From SR-FBR-E99 sp963732365 (GTDB taxonomy: Bacteria > Bacteroidota > Bacteroidia > Bacteroidales > VadinHA17), in assembly GCA_963732365.1 (NCBI GenBank), contig CAVSZC010000001.1, positions 372,001 to 436,000 of the forward strand: 64,000 nucleotides of DNA, in the 5' to 3' direction. Under the pieces are notes generated by a model that was not told the origin of the DNA, ran no database searches, and was given only the letters and a program-made list of their open reading frames with translations. Of this stretch, positions 26,974-35,031 are shown in pieces (position 1 is the stretch's first letter; each line of letters begins with the position of its first letter). Position numbers and translations under genes: made by a program.

Positions 26974-27549
26974 ATGTCAAAGACTAAGCCAACGCGTGAA
27001 GAAGGGCTGGAACTTTTCAGGAAGTACAACAAGTCAGAGAGCCTCTACAGGCATGCACTCTCGGTAGAGGCCGTGATGCGTTATATGGCACGGAAAAACG
27101 GTGAAGACGAGGAGATGTGGGGTGTCATAGGACTCATACATGATCTTGACTACGAGATGTACCCTGAACAGCACTGCAGGATGACCGAAGTGATAATGAG
27201 AGAAGAGGGATGGCCCGAGGAATATATCAGGGCTGTCATAAGCCACGGCTATGGCATCTGTTCAGATGCACAGCCACAGACTCTTCTTGAAAAGACTCTT
27301 TACGCCATCGATGAACTGACAGGCCTGGTCACCACCAGCGCTCTTGTACGGCCGTCAAGAAGCGTTCTTGACATGGAGGCAAAGTCAGTGCTCAAGAAAT
27401 GGAATGACCGCAAGTTTGCCGCCGGTGTTGACAGGAGCGTGATCGAAAAAGGTGCAGCCGATCTGGGTGTTGAGCTGAAAGACCTGGTAGCAGATGCAAT
27501 CGCCGGCATGAGAGAGGTGGCGGAGGAGATTGGACTGAAAGGAGTATGA
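26974..27549 (+). CDS. HD-domain hydrolase
   Basis: This 191-residue cytosolic protein is an HD phosphohydrolase. The metal ligands are visible as His in LYRHALSVEAV (near residue 27), the His-Asp pair in GLIHDLDYE (near 57), His in VISHGYG (near 91) and Asp in YAIDELTGLV (near 114). The HDIG-type core fills most of the chain. Homologues of this length occur widely in Bacteroidetes and Firmicutes without a defined substrate; a nucleotide or cyclic nucleotide is the usual guess. It stands alone after the protease gene. Confidence 0.87.
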   Translation: MSKTKPTREEGLELFRKYNKSESLYRHALSVEAVMRYMARKNGEDEEMWGVIGLIHDLDYEMYPEQHCRMTEVIMREEGWPEEYIRAVISHGYGICSDAQPQTLLEKTLYAIDELTGLVTTSALVRPSRSVLDMEAKSVLKKWNDRKFAAGVDRSVIEKGAADLGVELKDLVADAIAGMREVAEEIGLKGV

Positions 27550-27585
27550 GTTTCGATTTGCGATGTGGGATGTGCGATTGATTCA

Positions 27586-27670
27586 CAGTTGTCAGTTTTC
27601 TGTTGTCGGTTATCTGTTGTCGGTTATCTGTTGTCGGTTATCTGTTGTCGGTTGTCTGTTATCTGTTTTC
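27586..27670. repeat. Tandem 14-bp repeat array
   Basis: The unit TGTTGTCGGTTATC occurs three times perfectly (27601-27642), once with one mismatch (27643-27656), and in decayed form on both sides. It occupies the gap between the HD hydrolase and the DUF1080 terminator. There are no spacers, so it is not CRISPR. No coding potential is apparent. Confidence 0.85.
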
Positions 27671-27694
27671 TTTGTCTTAAATCTGGATGGCATT

Positions 27695-27727
27695 TAAATC
27701 GAAAATCGCAAATCGCAAATCGCAAAT
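27695..27727. repeat. AAATCGC heptamer repeat
   Basis: AAATCGC is repeated three times without gap at 27703-27723, with partial copies on both sides. An inverted partner, TTTCGATTTGCGAT, lies at 27551-27564, so the 14-bp tandem array is flanked by inverted copies of the same low-complexity word. Confidence 0.75.
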
Positions 27728-27730
27728 AAA

Positions 27731-27764
27731 AAGGGCGTTCCCGTAAGATACCGGAGACGCCCTT
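27731..27764 (-). terminator. Intrinsic terminator after the DUF1080 gene
   Basis: Read on the minus strand, AAGGGCGT and ACGCCCTT form an 8-bp stem around an 18-base loop, followed by TTTATTT. It lies 22 bases after the stop codon of the DUF1080 gene and ends that transcript. Confidence 0.85.
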
Positions 27765-27785
27765 TATTAATTGCGCAAGCCTGAT

Positions 27786-28520
27786 TTAAAGCTCTTTAAT
27801 CTTGATATTCCTGTACCATACATCATCGCCGTGATCCTGGAGGCCTACGTAGCCCTCCGCGGCAACCTTCGCCCAATCAGGATTAAGTGCCGGGAACTTG
27901 CTGCCGGCCACCAGTGCATTCCAGTCAGGAGTCCAGAGGTGATATTCAAGAACCGTTTCTCCATTCTGAATATGCCATACAGAACCCTTGTAGACCTTTA
28001 TCTCAGCAGAGTTCCATTCGCCGGCAGGCTTTGCATTCTGCGGCACGGCGGGGATCAGGTCATAAAGGGAACCTGCCTTGCGGTTGCCGTCCTTGCCGGC
28101 CTCGGCATCAGGATGACGCTCATTGTCAAGCACCTGCATCTCGGGTGCTGTCTTCCAGATAAAATCAAAGTCAGGACTCTCCTGTGCAAGGTAGAATATA
28201 CCGCTGTTGCCCCCTTCTGATATCTTCCATTCAAGCTTAAGATGGAAATTGGTGAATTTCTTATCGTACAGGATGTCACCTCCGCCACCTCCTGCTTCGC
28301 CCATTCCGGATCCCTGGCAGTGAAGGGTGCCTTCAACGATTTCCCATCCCTGTTCCGGGAAGGCAGGTTTGTTGTAGCCGCGCCATCCTTCCGTGGAGGT
28401 GCCGTCAAAGAGGGTTACCCATCCTTCATCTTCAACCTTTGCCTTTTTCCCTTTTCCGGTTCCGCATGAGATGAGAGAGGCCGCAATCACCATAACAAGT
28501 ACAACGTTTACTATTTTCAT
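27786..28520 (-). CDS. DUF1080 family lipoprotein (3-keto-disaccharide hydrolase type)
   Basis: This 244-residue protein has a lipoprotein signal (ASLISC, Cys19) and a DUF1080 domain (about 32-243) with a concanavalin-like fold: WVTLFDGTSTEGWRGYN opens it, FHLKLEWKISEGGNSGIFY is the core, and GYVGLQDHGDDVWYRNIKIKEL closes it. Members act in the periplasm on glycosides that have been oxidised at C3, cleaving them by elimination. The Gfo/Idh/MocA oxidoreductase gene 39 bases upstream on the same strand would supply that oxidation. The match to the family is strong; the particular sugar is unknown. Confidence 0.9.
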   Translation of the reverse strand: MKIVNVVLVMVIAASLISCGTGKGKKAKVEDEGWVTLFDGTSTEGWRGYNKPAFPEQGWEIVEGTLHCQGSGMGEAGGGGGDILYDKKFTNFHLKLEWKISEGGNSGIFYLAQESPDFDFIWKTAPEMQVLDNERHPDAEAGKDGNRKAGSLYDLIPAVPQNAKPAGEWNSAEIKVYKGSVWHIQNGETVLEYHLWTPDWNALVAGSKFPALNPDWAKVAAEGYVGLQDHGDDVWYRNIKIKEL

Positions 28521-28559
28521 ATGTTTTTAAGTTTAGTGTTAATATTCAGTTTATCAGAC

Positions 28560-30059
28560 TCATACCGGCATCTCGGGAAGGTTCCATCCATCACGGTATT
28601 TGTGCATTATCATCTCCTGTGCAAACTGGTTAGCGTTCATCGGGTCAGTAAACTTCCTGTCAAAGGTGGGATGACCGTCAGTGATGCTGAAATGATCCTC
28701 AATACATATCTTCACTGTCTCAGTATCAGTAATATTGGTGAATTCCATTTTTTCACCGTTCCATTCGAGCGTTTTATTAAGGCCCTGGAGTCTTACAGCC
28801 ATGACACCCATTACAACCATTTCATTGAACGGTCCTGCTTCCACGAAGTCGGACTTGGTCATCACCCTTGATTCCGGAGATTCCTTGCATGCGCGTACCC
28901 AATCCATCTCATGTCCGCCGCTCGTGGCATTCTCAACGCGTCTTTCGGTCTGAGGTGCATTCGGCACCCTGCCTGAGAGAAGCCATGGATTTATTCCATA
29001 GCAACCGCATATGAGCTTATCCTTCGTCCCATGGAATATAACTCCACCTCCCTGGTCATTCATATCCTTGCCGGCTGGCCATCCTTCAGGTTTCATAGGC
29101 TGGAGGCCACCGTCATACCATGTCACCTCTACCTCAGGAAGATCAATCTTGTAGTGTGCCGGGGCAGTTCTGCCCGGATAGACCAGTTTTACCATCTGGG
29201 CATTGGGTGCACAGTCTGTAAGCAGCAGCGTAGAACTTGCCTGTACTTTTGTAGGGTAGGTGAGTTTAAGAGACTTAAAGACCGGATGAAGTATGTGGCA
29301 TGCCATATCGCCCAGCGCTCCCGTTCCAAAATCCCACCAGCCTCTCCAGTTCCATGGATGATATATTGCATTATAAGGCCTTACAGAAGCAGGACCAAGG
29401 AATAGATCCCAGTCGAGTGTCTTTGGCACCTTGTCAACTGTTACAGGTCTGTTAAGCCCCTGAGGCCATATCGGACGGTCAGTGAAGGCCTCTACTTTAG
29501 TCACCTCTCCTATCTCCCTGTTCTGGATCCATTCCTGGACAAGATCCACTCCAATGGCAGATGATCCCTGATTACCCATCTGTGTTGCCACTTTGTGCTT
29601 GGCAGCCAGTTTGGTCAGTAGCCTTGACTCGTAGACGCTGTGTGTAAGCGGCTTCTGAAGGTATACGTGCTTGCCCATTGTCATGGCCTGCGCTGCTGAG
29701 ATGGCGTGAGTATGGTCAGCCGTAGCAATGACAACGGCATCGATAGACTTGCCCATCTCATCATACATCTTCCTGAAGTCCCAGTATTTGGCCGCAGCAG
29801 GATAGGCATCAAATACCCTCTTTGAATAGCCCCAGTCAACGTCGCAGAGTGCTACGATGTTTTCTGACCCTGCCACATTTCTGATGTTGGTGGCGCCGAC
29901 GCCGCCGATACCGATACCTGCAATATTCAGTTTATCGCTCGGTGCCCTGTAGCCAAATCCGCTGACAACATTGCTTGGAATGATTGTCAGACCAGCCAGT
30001 GCTGCACCAGTGGTGCCCATAAATGAACGTCTGCTAACTTTTTTTGATTCTTCTTTCAT
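28560..30059 (-). CDS. Tat-exported Gfo/Idh/MocA family oxidoreductase
   Basis: This 499-residue NAD(P)-dependent oxidoreductase has a twin-arginine signal (SRRSFMGTTGAALAGL). The Rossmann fold follows (about 42-165: GIGIGGVGATNIRNV, then ATADHTHAISAAQAM and the active-site region QKPLTHSV), then the bacterial C-terminal domain (about 200-470) with PWNWRGWWDFGTGALGDMACH. It should act folded in the periplasm with bound cofactor. It is first in a transcript with the DUF1080 gene, consistent with C3 oxidation of glycosides ahead of elimination. The role follows from family and context; the substrate is not known. Confidence 0.9.
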   Translation of the reverse strand: MKEESKKVSRRSFMGTTGAALAGLTIIPSNVVSGFGYRAPSDKLNIAGIGIGGVGATNIRNVAGSENIVALCDVDWGYSKRVFDAYPAAAKYWDFRKMYDEMGKSIDAVVIATADHTHAISAAQAMTMGKHVYLQKPLTHSVYESRLLTKLAAKHKVATQMGNQGSSAIGVDLVQEWIQNREIGEVTKVEAFTDRPIWPQGLNRPVTVDKVPKTLDWDLFLGPASVRPYNAIYHPWNWRGWWDFGTGALGDMACHILHPVFKSLKLTYPTKVQASSTLLLTDCAPNAQMVKLVYPGRTAPAHYKIDLPEVEVTWYDGGLQPMKPEGWPAGKDMNDQGGGVIFHGTKDKLICGCYGINPWLLSGRVPNAPQTERRVENATSGGHEMDWVRACKESPESRVMTKSDFVEAGPFNEMVVMGVMAVRLQGLNKTLEWNGEKMEFTNITDTETVKICIEDHFSITDGHPTFDRKFTDPMNANQFAQEMIMHKYRDGWNLPEMPV

Positions 30060-30188
30060 ATTTACGATGGTTAGTATTCAATAGAAACCTTAAAAATAAA
30101 TAATTCATCTGTAAAACATGGCAGTGTCACCAGATTAAAACCCTCAAATTCATTCAAAAAATTGGTAACTTGCATAAAAGGTTAAGGG

Positions 30189-30659
30189 ATGAATGAAAGA
30201 AGGTTTAATATTGACCTGTATGAGACCGCCAGGACCGGGAGGATACTCAGGGTCACTCTCGGTGCACTGTTCATAGTTGCCACCGGGTGGTTTGCACTTA
30301 ATATCAGCGGATCCGAGGCCTCCACATCCTCAGCATGGATTGCCGTAGTATTCCTGTTCCTTGTTTCGCTCTGGCTAATTGCATCAGGACTGGGCTACAC
30401 CGACAGGTATATAATCATAGCGGAACAACAGATTACTTTAAGAAAGAACAGAATAGCCTCACCCGCAATCTTTACGGCAGAGAATCTCAAGCGTGTCGAA
30501 CTGATGCCGCTGTCTGTCATTTTCTTCACAGAAGCGGGGAAACTGTCACTGAAACTGGGGACATACTATCCTGAACATTCTGCAGCTATAATGGAAGCTG
30601 TGGAGGAGTTCTGCTCAAGGAACAATATTGAAATTACACTCACGGAGACAGGAATATAA
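30189..30659 (+). CDS. Membrane protein with two helices and a PH-like domain
   Basis: This 156-residue protein is of unknown function. Two hydrophobic helices (about residues 20-38 and 50-70) are joined by a short loop, and the remaining 85 residues look like a bacterial PH-type domain (RYIIIAEQQITLRKNRI, then an alternating beta pattern and a C-terminal helix). It lies 11 bases before a cytosolic Gfo/Idh/MocA gene on the same strand, so the two are probably cotranscribed. No motif indicates a reaction. Confidence 0.65.
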   Translation: MNERRFNIDLYETARTGRILRVTLGALFIVATGWFALNISGSEASTSSAWIAVVFLFLVSLWLIASGLGYTDRYIIIAEQQITLRKNRIASPAIFTAENLKRVELMPLSVIFFTEAGKLSLKLGTYYPEHSAAIMEAVEEFCSRNNIEITLTETGI

Positions 30660-30670
30660 AGCGAATAATT

Positions 30671-31819
30671 ATGAAAGTCAGAATGGGTATGATTGGCGGC
30701 GGTGAAGGCTCGTTCATAGGGCCGGTACACCGTATGGCAGCACGGCTTGACGGCATGATCGAACTTGTCAGCGGAGCCTTCAGCAGCGACCCCGCCGTTT
30801 CAGAGGCAGCCGGATTAAAAGAAGGGCTTGCAAAAGAAAGGATTTATGACACATGGCAGGAGATGATTAAAGGCGAGTGCCAGCTCCCTGAGAGTGAACG
30901 ACCTGATTTTATTGCCATTGTCACACCCAATCACCTTCATTATGGTCCGGCGAGAATGGCAATGGAAGCAGGCTTCGATGTCCTCTGCGACAAGCCGCTG
31001 TGTCTCAGTGTGGCTGAAGCCATCGACCTGTATGAGACGGTAGAGCATACCGGGAGGCTGTTCTGCCTGACGCACAACTATACAGGGTATCCGATGATCA
31101 AGAGAGCCAGGGAGATGGTTCTTGGAGGTGAGATAGGTGAGATACGCAAGGTTGCTGTTGAGTATTTTCAGGGATGGCTCTCCTCCCCTGTTGAGACCAC
31201 AGGCAACAGGCAGGCTGAATGGCGTGCAGACCCGCGAAGGGCAGGCATAGCCGGGACAATGGCTGACATTGGCACGCATGGGTTCAACCTGGCAGAATAT
31301 GTTACTGGACTGGAGACCGTAGCCTTATCGGCTGACCTGCATTCAGTCCTGCCAGGCAGATTGCTCGACGACGACGGGAGTGTCTTCCTGATGTTCGGCA
31401 ATGGCATCTGCGGCACGCTGCTGGCCAGCCAGATAGCCCTCGGAGAAGAGAATAACCTGTCAATCAGGGTGTATGGTGACAAGGGAAGCATCAGCTGGAG
31501 GCAGATGGAACCGAACAGCCTGAAGGTAATGTGGCCTGACAAACCGCTGCAGATTTACAGGACTGCGGCACCGTTTTCAGAGGCCGGGATGTCTGCCCCG
31601 CTTCATTCAAGGATTCCTGCAGGTCATCCCGAAGGGTTCATTGAGGCCTTTGCCAATCTGTACCGCAACTTTGCAATGAATATTGTGGCAGCACGGGAAG
31701 GAAGGCAACAGGATCTGTTGTACGACTATCCGGGCATCTATGAAGGGGTCAGGGGAATGAAATTCCTTGAGGCTGTGGTATCCTCAGCACGGAATAACTC
31801 GGTCAGAACAGCGCTCTGA
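30671..31819 (+). CDS. Cytosolic Gfo/Idh/MocA family oxidoreductase
   Basis: This 382-residue dehydrogenase has no signal peptide and begins directly with the NAD(P)-binding fold (GMIGGGEGSFIGPVHRMAA). The conserved nucleotide and active-site segments FIAIVTPNHLHYGPARMAM and CDKPLCLSVAEA are near residues 80-120, and the C-terminal substrate domain contains AGTMADIGTHGFNLAEYVTG. It probably reduces 3-keto sugars back to the parent sugar, or the reverse, after uptake. It is separated by 2 bases from the convergent TIM-barrel isomerase gene. Confidence 0.9.
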   Translation: MKVRMGMIGGGEGSFIGPVHRMAARLDGMIELVSGAFSSDPAVSEAAGLKEGLAKERIYDTWQEMIKGECQLPESERPDFIAIVTPNHLHYGPARMAMEAGFDVLCDKPLCLSVAEAIDLYETVEHTGRLFCLTHNYTGYPMIKRAREMVLGGEIGEIRKVAVEYFQGWLSSPVETTGNRQAEWRADPRRAGIAGTMADIGTHGFNLAEYVTGLETVALSADLHSVLPGRLLDDDGSVFLMFGNGICGTLLASQIALGEENNLSIRVYGDKGSISWRQMEPNSLKVMWPDKPLQIYRTAAPFSEAGMSAPLHSRIPAGHPEGFIEAFANLYRNFAMNIVAAREGRQQDLLYDYPGIYEGVRGMKFLEAVVSSARNNSVRTAL

Positions 31820-31821
31820 CC

Positions 31822-32673
31822 CTACTTCAGAATGTAGTTGAGGTAATAGTTGCGGCTGATTTCAATGCTCTCCATCGGGGTGTGAGTCCGGCAGTTATCC
31901 TGCTCTATGAACCAGTATCTCATCCCTGCCAGCTTCGCCTTCTCCATAATGGGTTTGAAATCGATGATACCTTCGCCCAGTGTGGCATCCTGTTTCTCAG
32001 GACTGAGATCCTTGAAGTGCCATACTTCAAACCGTCCGGGGTATTTCCTGAAATATGCTACCGGATCTTTCCCTGCAGCAGTGATCCAGGCAAGGTCGAG
32101 TTCGAAGGTGACAAGCCTGGGATCAGTATTCTCGGCAAGGATGTCGAAAGGCACCTTGCCTTCCATCTCCGTAAACTCGACCTGATGATTGTGAAATGCA
32201 AAGGTCAGTCCTGCCTTCCGGCACTTCTCCCCGACTTTATTGAAATAATCTGCGGTCTTCTGATAAGCAGCCAGGGAATTGCTCCATTCGCCCGGCAATG
32301 AGGGAAGGATGAGGTATTTCATTCCTGCCTCTGCTGCATCCTCGATCATCTGATCCTCATTTTCAGGCCTCACAGCACTGTGCGTGCTTAAAGGATCCAT
32401 CCCGTTCTTTTTTACCAGCTTGCCGTATTCTTTTGGTTTGAGACCGTAAAACGCCCTGTTGCTGTGGCTGGCAGCCTCAACCCAGTTAAAGCCTTTCGCC
32501 GCGACCGCTGCCAGAGTTGCAGCAGGGTCTTTGGCCATCTCATCACGTACAGTATAAAGTGCAAGGCCTGTCTTTTTGGACGGACCGGACACCGCAAAAA
32601 GATCACTTTTTACCACAGGTACTGCTGCTATAACTAAGGCTGAACGCTTTATAAAGATTCTCCTGGAGGTCAT
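31822..32673 (-). CDS. Sugar phosphate isomerase/epimerase-like TIM-barrel protein, exported
   Basis: This 283-residue protein of the xylose isomerase-like/AP endonuclease 2 superfamily has a Tat-like leader (SRRIFIKRSALVIAAVPVV). Likely metal ligands sit in KYLILPSL, FAFHNHQVEF, TFELDLAWI and WFIEQDNC (the last Glu at the end of strand 8). Homologues with leader peptides accompany DUF1080 and Gfo/Idh/MocA genes and are thought to isomerise or cleave oxidised sugars in the periplasm. The cluster arrangement here supports the same pathway. Confidence 0.88.
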   Translation of the reverse strand: MTSRRIFIKRSALVIAAVPVVKSDLFAVSGPSKKTGLALYTVRDEMAKDPAATLAAVAAKGFNWVEAASHSNRAFYGLKPKEYGKLVKKNGMDPLSTHSAVRPENEDQMIEDAAEAGMKYLILPSLPGEWSNSLAAYQKTADYFNKVGEKCRKAGLTFAFHNHQVEFTEMEGKVPFDILAENTDPRLVTFELDLAWITAAGKDPVAYFRKYPGRFEVWHFKDLSPEKQDATLGEGIIDFKPIMEKAKLAGMRYWFIEQDNCRTHTPMESIEISRNYYLNYILK

Positions 32674-32777
32674 GTCGGTTACTAGTTGGTTTACAAATGC
32701 TGATCAGAAACATGTTGATCAAACAAACAAAGCATAGCAAAATTAGAATTAAATTTATAAGATCAAAACTCATCATT

Positions 32778-33776
32778 GTGAAGCTGGCTGAAAAACAGAA
32801 CGATGACGATCATGTCAGATGTCTTCTTTGTCCTCATTCATGCCTGATTTCCAGGGGGGAGAGAGGACTGTGCGGGGTAAGGGAAAACACAGGGGACGAG
32901 ATAAGGCTCAATACATACGGTGTCGTTTCCGGTTTTGCCCTCGACCCCATTGAGAAAAAACCACTCTATCACTTTTACCCGGGAAAGAATATCATATCTG
33001 CCGGATCTTACGGATGCAACCTTAAATGTGACTTCTGCCAGAATTACCACATATCACAGAATACAGACGCCAGCGCCGGCCACAGGTTATCTCCCGGGGA
33101 GCTTGTCTCCAGGGCCCTTAAGGCCGAAGACAACATAGGTATTGCATATACATATAATGAACCTGTCATTTGGTATGAATATGTAACTGACTGCGCAAGG
33201 CTGGCAGCCGGGGAAGGACTTAAAAACGTCATGGTTACCAACGGGTATGTCAACCGGAAGCCTCTCTTGCAACTGATTGAACTTATTGATGCTTTTAATA
33301 TAGACCTTAAGTCTTTTGACAACCAGTTTTACAGGAAGTTCACCGGCGCCACACTCAAACCGGTGCTTGACTCAATAAAAGAGGTGGCTGCATCAGGGAG
33401 GCACCTTGAGATTACAACGTTAATAATACCGGGGCTGAATGACTCTGCCGACGAGATGAGGCGCGAGGCAGAGTGGATTGCCATCAATGCCGGGGCCGGC
33501 GTCCCTTTGCACCTCAGCCGCTATTACCCGATGTATAAAAGAGATGATCCGCCAACCCCCTCAGAGACAATATGGAAATTAAAAGAAGCAGCCTCAGAGT
33601 ACCTTGATTTTGTATACACCGGAAATATGGCTGAACCGTCTGCCGGATCTGACACAATATGTCCGCAATGCAAAACGACAGTTATCAGACGTTCAGGCTA
33701 CCGCACAACAATAACGGGCCTGTCAGATGATGGCAGATGCCTGAAATGCAGTGAACTGATCGTTAAATACCGATAA
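32778..33776 (+). CDS. amrS: AmmeMemoRadiSam system radical SAM enzyme
   Basis: This radical SAM enzyme has about 332 residues from the chosen start. The N-terminus carries the RCLLCPHSC cysteine motif and GLCGVREN, and the [4Fe-4S] site CNLKCDFC begins near residue 80. The C-terminus adds a second cysteine set (CPQCKTT, later CLKC) like a rubredoxin knuckle. In-frame ATG codons at 32697 and 32712 would add 27 or 22 residues not seen in the family, so GTG 32778 fits the family length best. The partners AMMECR1 and Memo are not in the window. The reaction is not established for this family. Confidence 0.9.
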   Translation: MKLAEKQNDDDHVRCLLCPHSCLISRGERGLCGVRENTGDEIRLNTYGVVSGFALDPIEKKPLYHFYPGKNIISAGSYGCNLKCDFCQNYHISQNTDASAGHRLSPGELVSRALKAEDNIGIAYTYNEPVIWYEYVTDCARLAAGEGLKNVMVTNGYVNRKPLLQLIELIDAFNIDLKSFDNQFYRKFTGATLKPVLDSIKEVAASGRHLEITTLIIPGLNDSADEMRREAEWIAINAGAGVPLHLSRYYPMYKRDDPPTPSETIWKLKEAASEYLDFVYTGNMAEPSAGSDTICPQCKTTVIRRSGYRTTITGLSDDGRCLKCSELIVKYR

Positions 33777-33795
33777 ACTCAGGCAGGTTGGTAAT

Positions 33796-34086
33796 TCACT
33801 TTGATTTTGAAATGGCACTGAGCTTCTCAAAAAACTCGTCGACCTTTTCAAGCAGATCCTTCCGAACCGATTTGTAATAAGCCCTCACAAGTGCCGGGTT
33901 ATCCTTGCCATCCGGGTGATTAACCCTCTGAATGAATTCATTACGCATACTGACAGCCTCCTCAATAAGGTTCTGGACTTCAGTCCTCTTTTCACCTGTA
34001 TGAAGGCTGGTAAACATGAAACAATCAGAAATGAATTCAAAAAAGAGAAAGTCTATGTCCTTCTTCAGGTTTTGTACACTTGCCAT
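33796..34086 (-). CDS. Small conserved helical protein
   Basis: This 96-residue protein appears wholly alpha-helical, with no signal peptide or membrane segment. FLFFEFISDCFMF and the later EAVSMRNEFIQRVNHPDGKD are its most distinctive stretches. It looks like a small uncharacterised Bacteroidetes protein that may form helical bundles. It ends convergently with amrS and follows the aminotransferase gene on the same strand by 29 bases, so it may be the second gene of that transcript. Function unknown. Confidence 0.7.
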   Translation of the reverse strand: MASVQNLKKDIDFLFFEFISDCFMFTSLHTGEKRTEVQNLIEEAVSMRNEFIQRVNHPDGKDNPALVRAYYKSVRKDLLEKVDEFFEKLSAISKSK

Positions 34087-34115
34087 AATTACTGCTTTTG
34101 CTGCAAAGATACAGA

Positions 34116-34952
34116 TTAATCTGCTTCGTTATGACGTTCATATTCCCCTATGCTCTCATTCATCAATTTCTCATATTTTATCCTGAGCTCTTCCACGATC
34201 TTTTTTTCTGTGCTGAAATCAACGTTGTCAATACGCCTTGCCGATAGCACCATGGGGGAGGTGCCGGTAATGAAAACCGCAGAAAAACGAGCTATATCGA
34301 TTGCTCTTACAGCTTCATAAATAAGCCTGATACCTTCTTTCCTGCAGATTTCAATAACATATTTCCGTGTAATTCCCTGAAGGACCATCGGGTCAGGTGC
34401 CGTATAAACCCTGTCATCCTTATCGAGGAAGAAGACATTCGATCTGCTCCCCTCGGTGATAAATCCCTGGCTGTTCACAAGCAGGGCTTCATAAGCCTTT
34501 TTCTTTTCAATGACTTCATTGACGGCAAGTCGCATCCTGTTATTCAGCAGTTTAACCCCGGGGTCAAACCTTTCGGCACGGTAAAGGACAAGGTCCACTC
34601 CCCGGCGGTACATCTCCACGGCCGGATAAGAGGATTTAATATAGTATATGCTTACTGAATGTTCCTGCCCGGTAAATGAAACTGTCACCTTAACATTAAT
34701 CTCAGGAAACCGCTCCGCATTTACAAGTGCCCCTATCCCTTTTCTGACAGCAGCAGGAATATCTTCAGACAGGCTGTATCTCGTGGCAATCCCGGCCGTA
34801 AGGCGTTTCATATGATCGTCAAAGAATACCGGGGTGCCGTTCCTTGTGCGGATGACCTCATAGAAAGAGAGTTCGCACTCCGCTTCTCCGGTCTCACTTC
34901 CGGCAGAATGAATGACCCCGTCAAGGTAATAATAGGTACCGTAAATATCCAT
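34116..34952 (-). CDS. Class IV pyridoxal-phosphate aminotransferase
   Basis: This fold-type IV PLP enzyme has 278 residues and is related to branched-chain aminotransferase, D-amino-acid transaminase and aminodeoxychorismate lyase. SFYEVIRTRNGTPVFFDDHMKRL is the N-terminal core (shown at positions about 28-50), LLNNRMRLAVNEVIEKKKAYEALLV contains the PLP lysine region, and FITEGSRSNVFFL and GITRKYVIEIC are the cofactor phosphate contacts. I take ATG at 34952 because a full promoter (34970-35002) lies directly upstream and inside a longer reading starting at 34997. Specificity is uncertain. It is divergent from the exonuclease gene. Confidence 0.85.
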   Translation of the reverse strand: MDIYGTYYYLDGVIHSAGSETGEAECELSFYEVIRTRNGTPVFFDDHMKRLTAGIATRYSLSEDIPAAVRKGIGALVNAERFPEINVKVTVSFTGQEHSVSIYYIKSSYPAVEMYRRGVDLVLYRAERFDPGVKLLNNRMRLAVNEVIEKKKAYEALLVNSQGFITEGSRSNVFFLDKDDRVYTAPDPMVLQGITRKYVIEICRKEGIRLIYEAVRAIDIARFSAVFITGTSPMVLSARRIDNVDFSTEKKIVEELRIKYEKLMNESIGEYERHNEAD

Positions 34953-34969
34953 CAGATCAATTGCAGTTA

Positions 34970-35002
34970 CAAAGTTATCAAATAACTGATAACGCATCAA
35001 AA
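34970..35002 (-). promoter_or_regulatory. Promoter for the class IV aminotransferase gene
   Basis: On the minus strand TTTTG (35002-34998), a 20-bp spacer and TAACTTTG (34977-34970) match the Bacteroidetes -33/-7 promoter well. The -7 element ends 17 bases before ATG 34952, which decides the start. A further TACTTTTG (35005-34998) overlaps the -33 element. Confidence 0.65.
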
Positions 35003-35031
35003 GTAGTTATCTTCGTGTTATAGATTCAGCA

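Noticed and set aside
27586..27727. CRISPR array
   Set aside because: The 14-bp units are directly abutting without unique spacers, and no cas gene is in the window.
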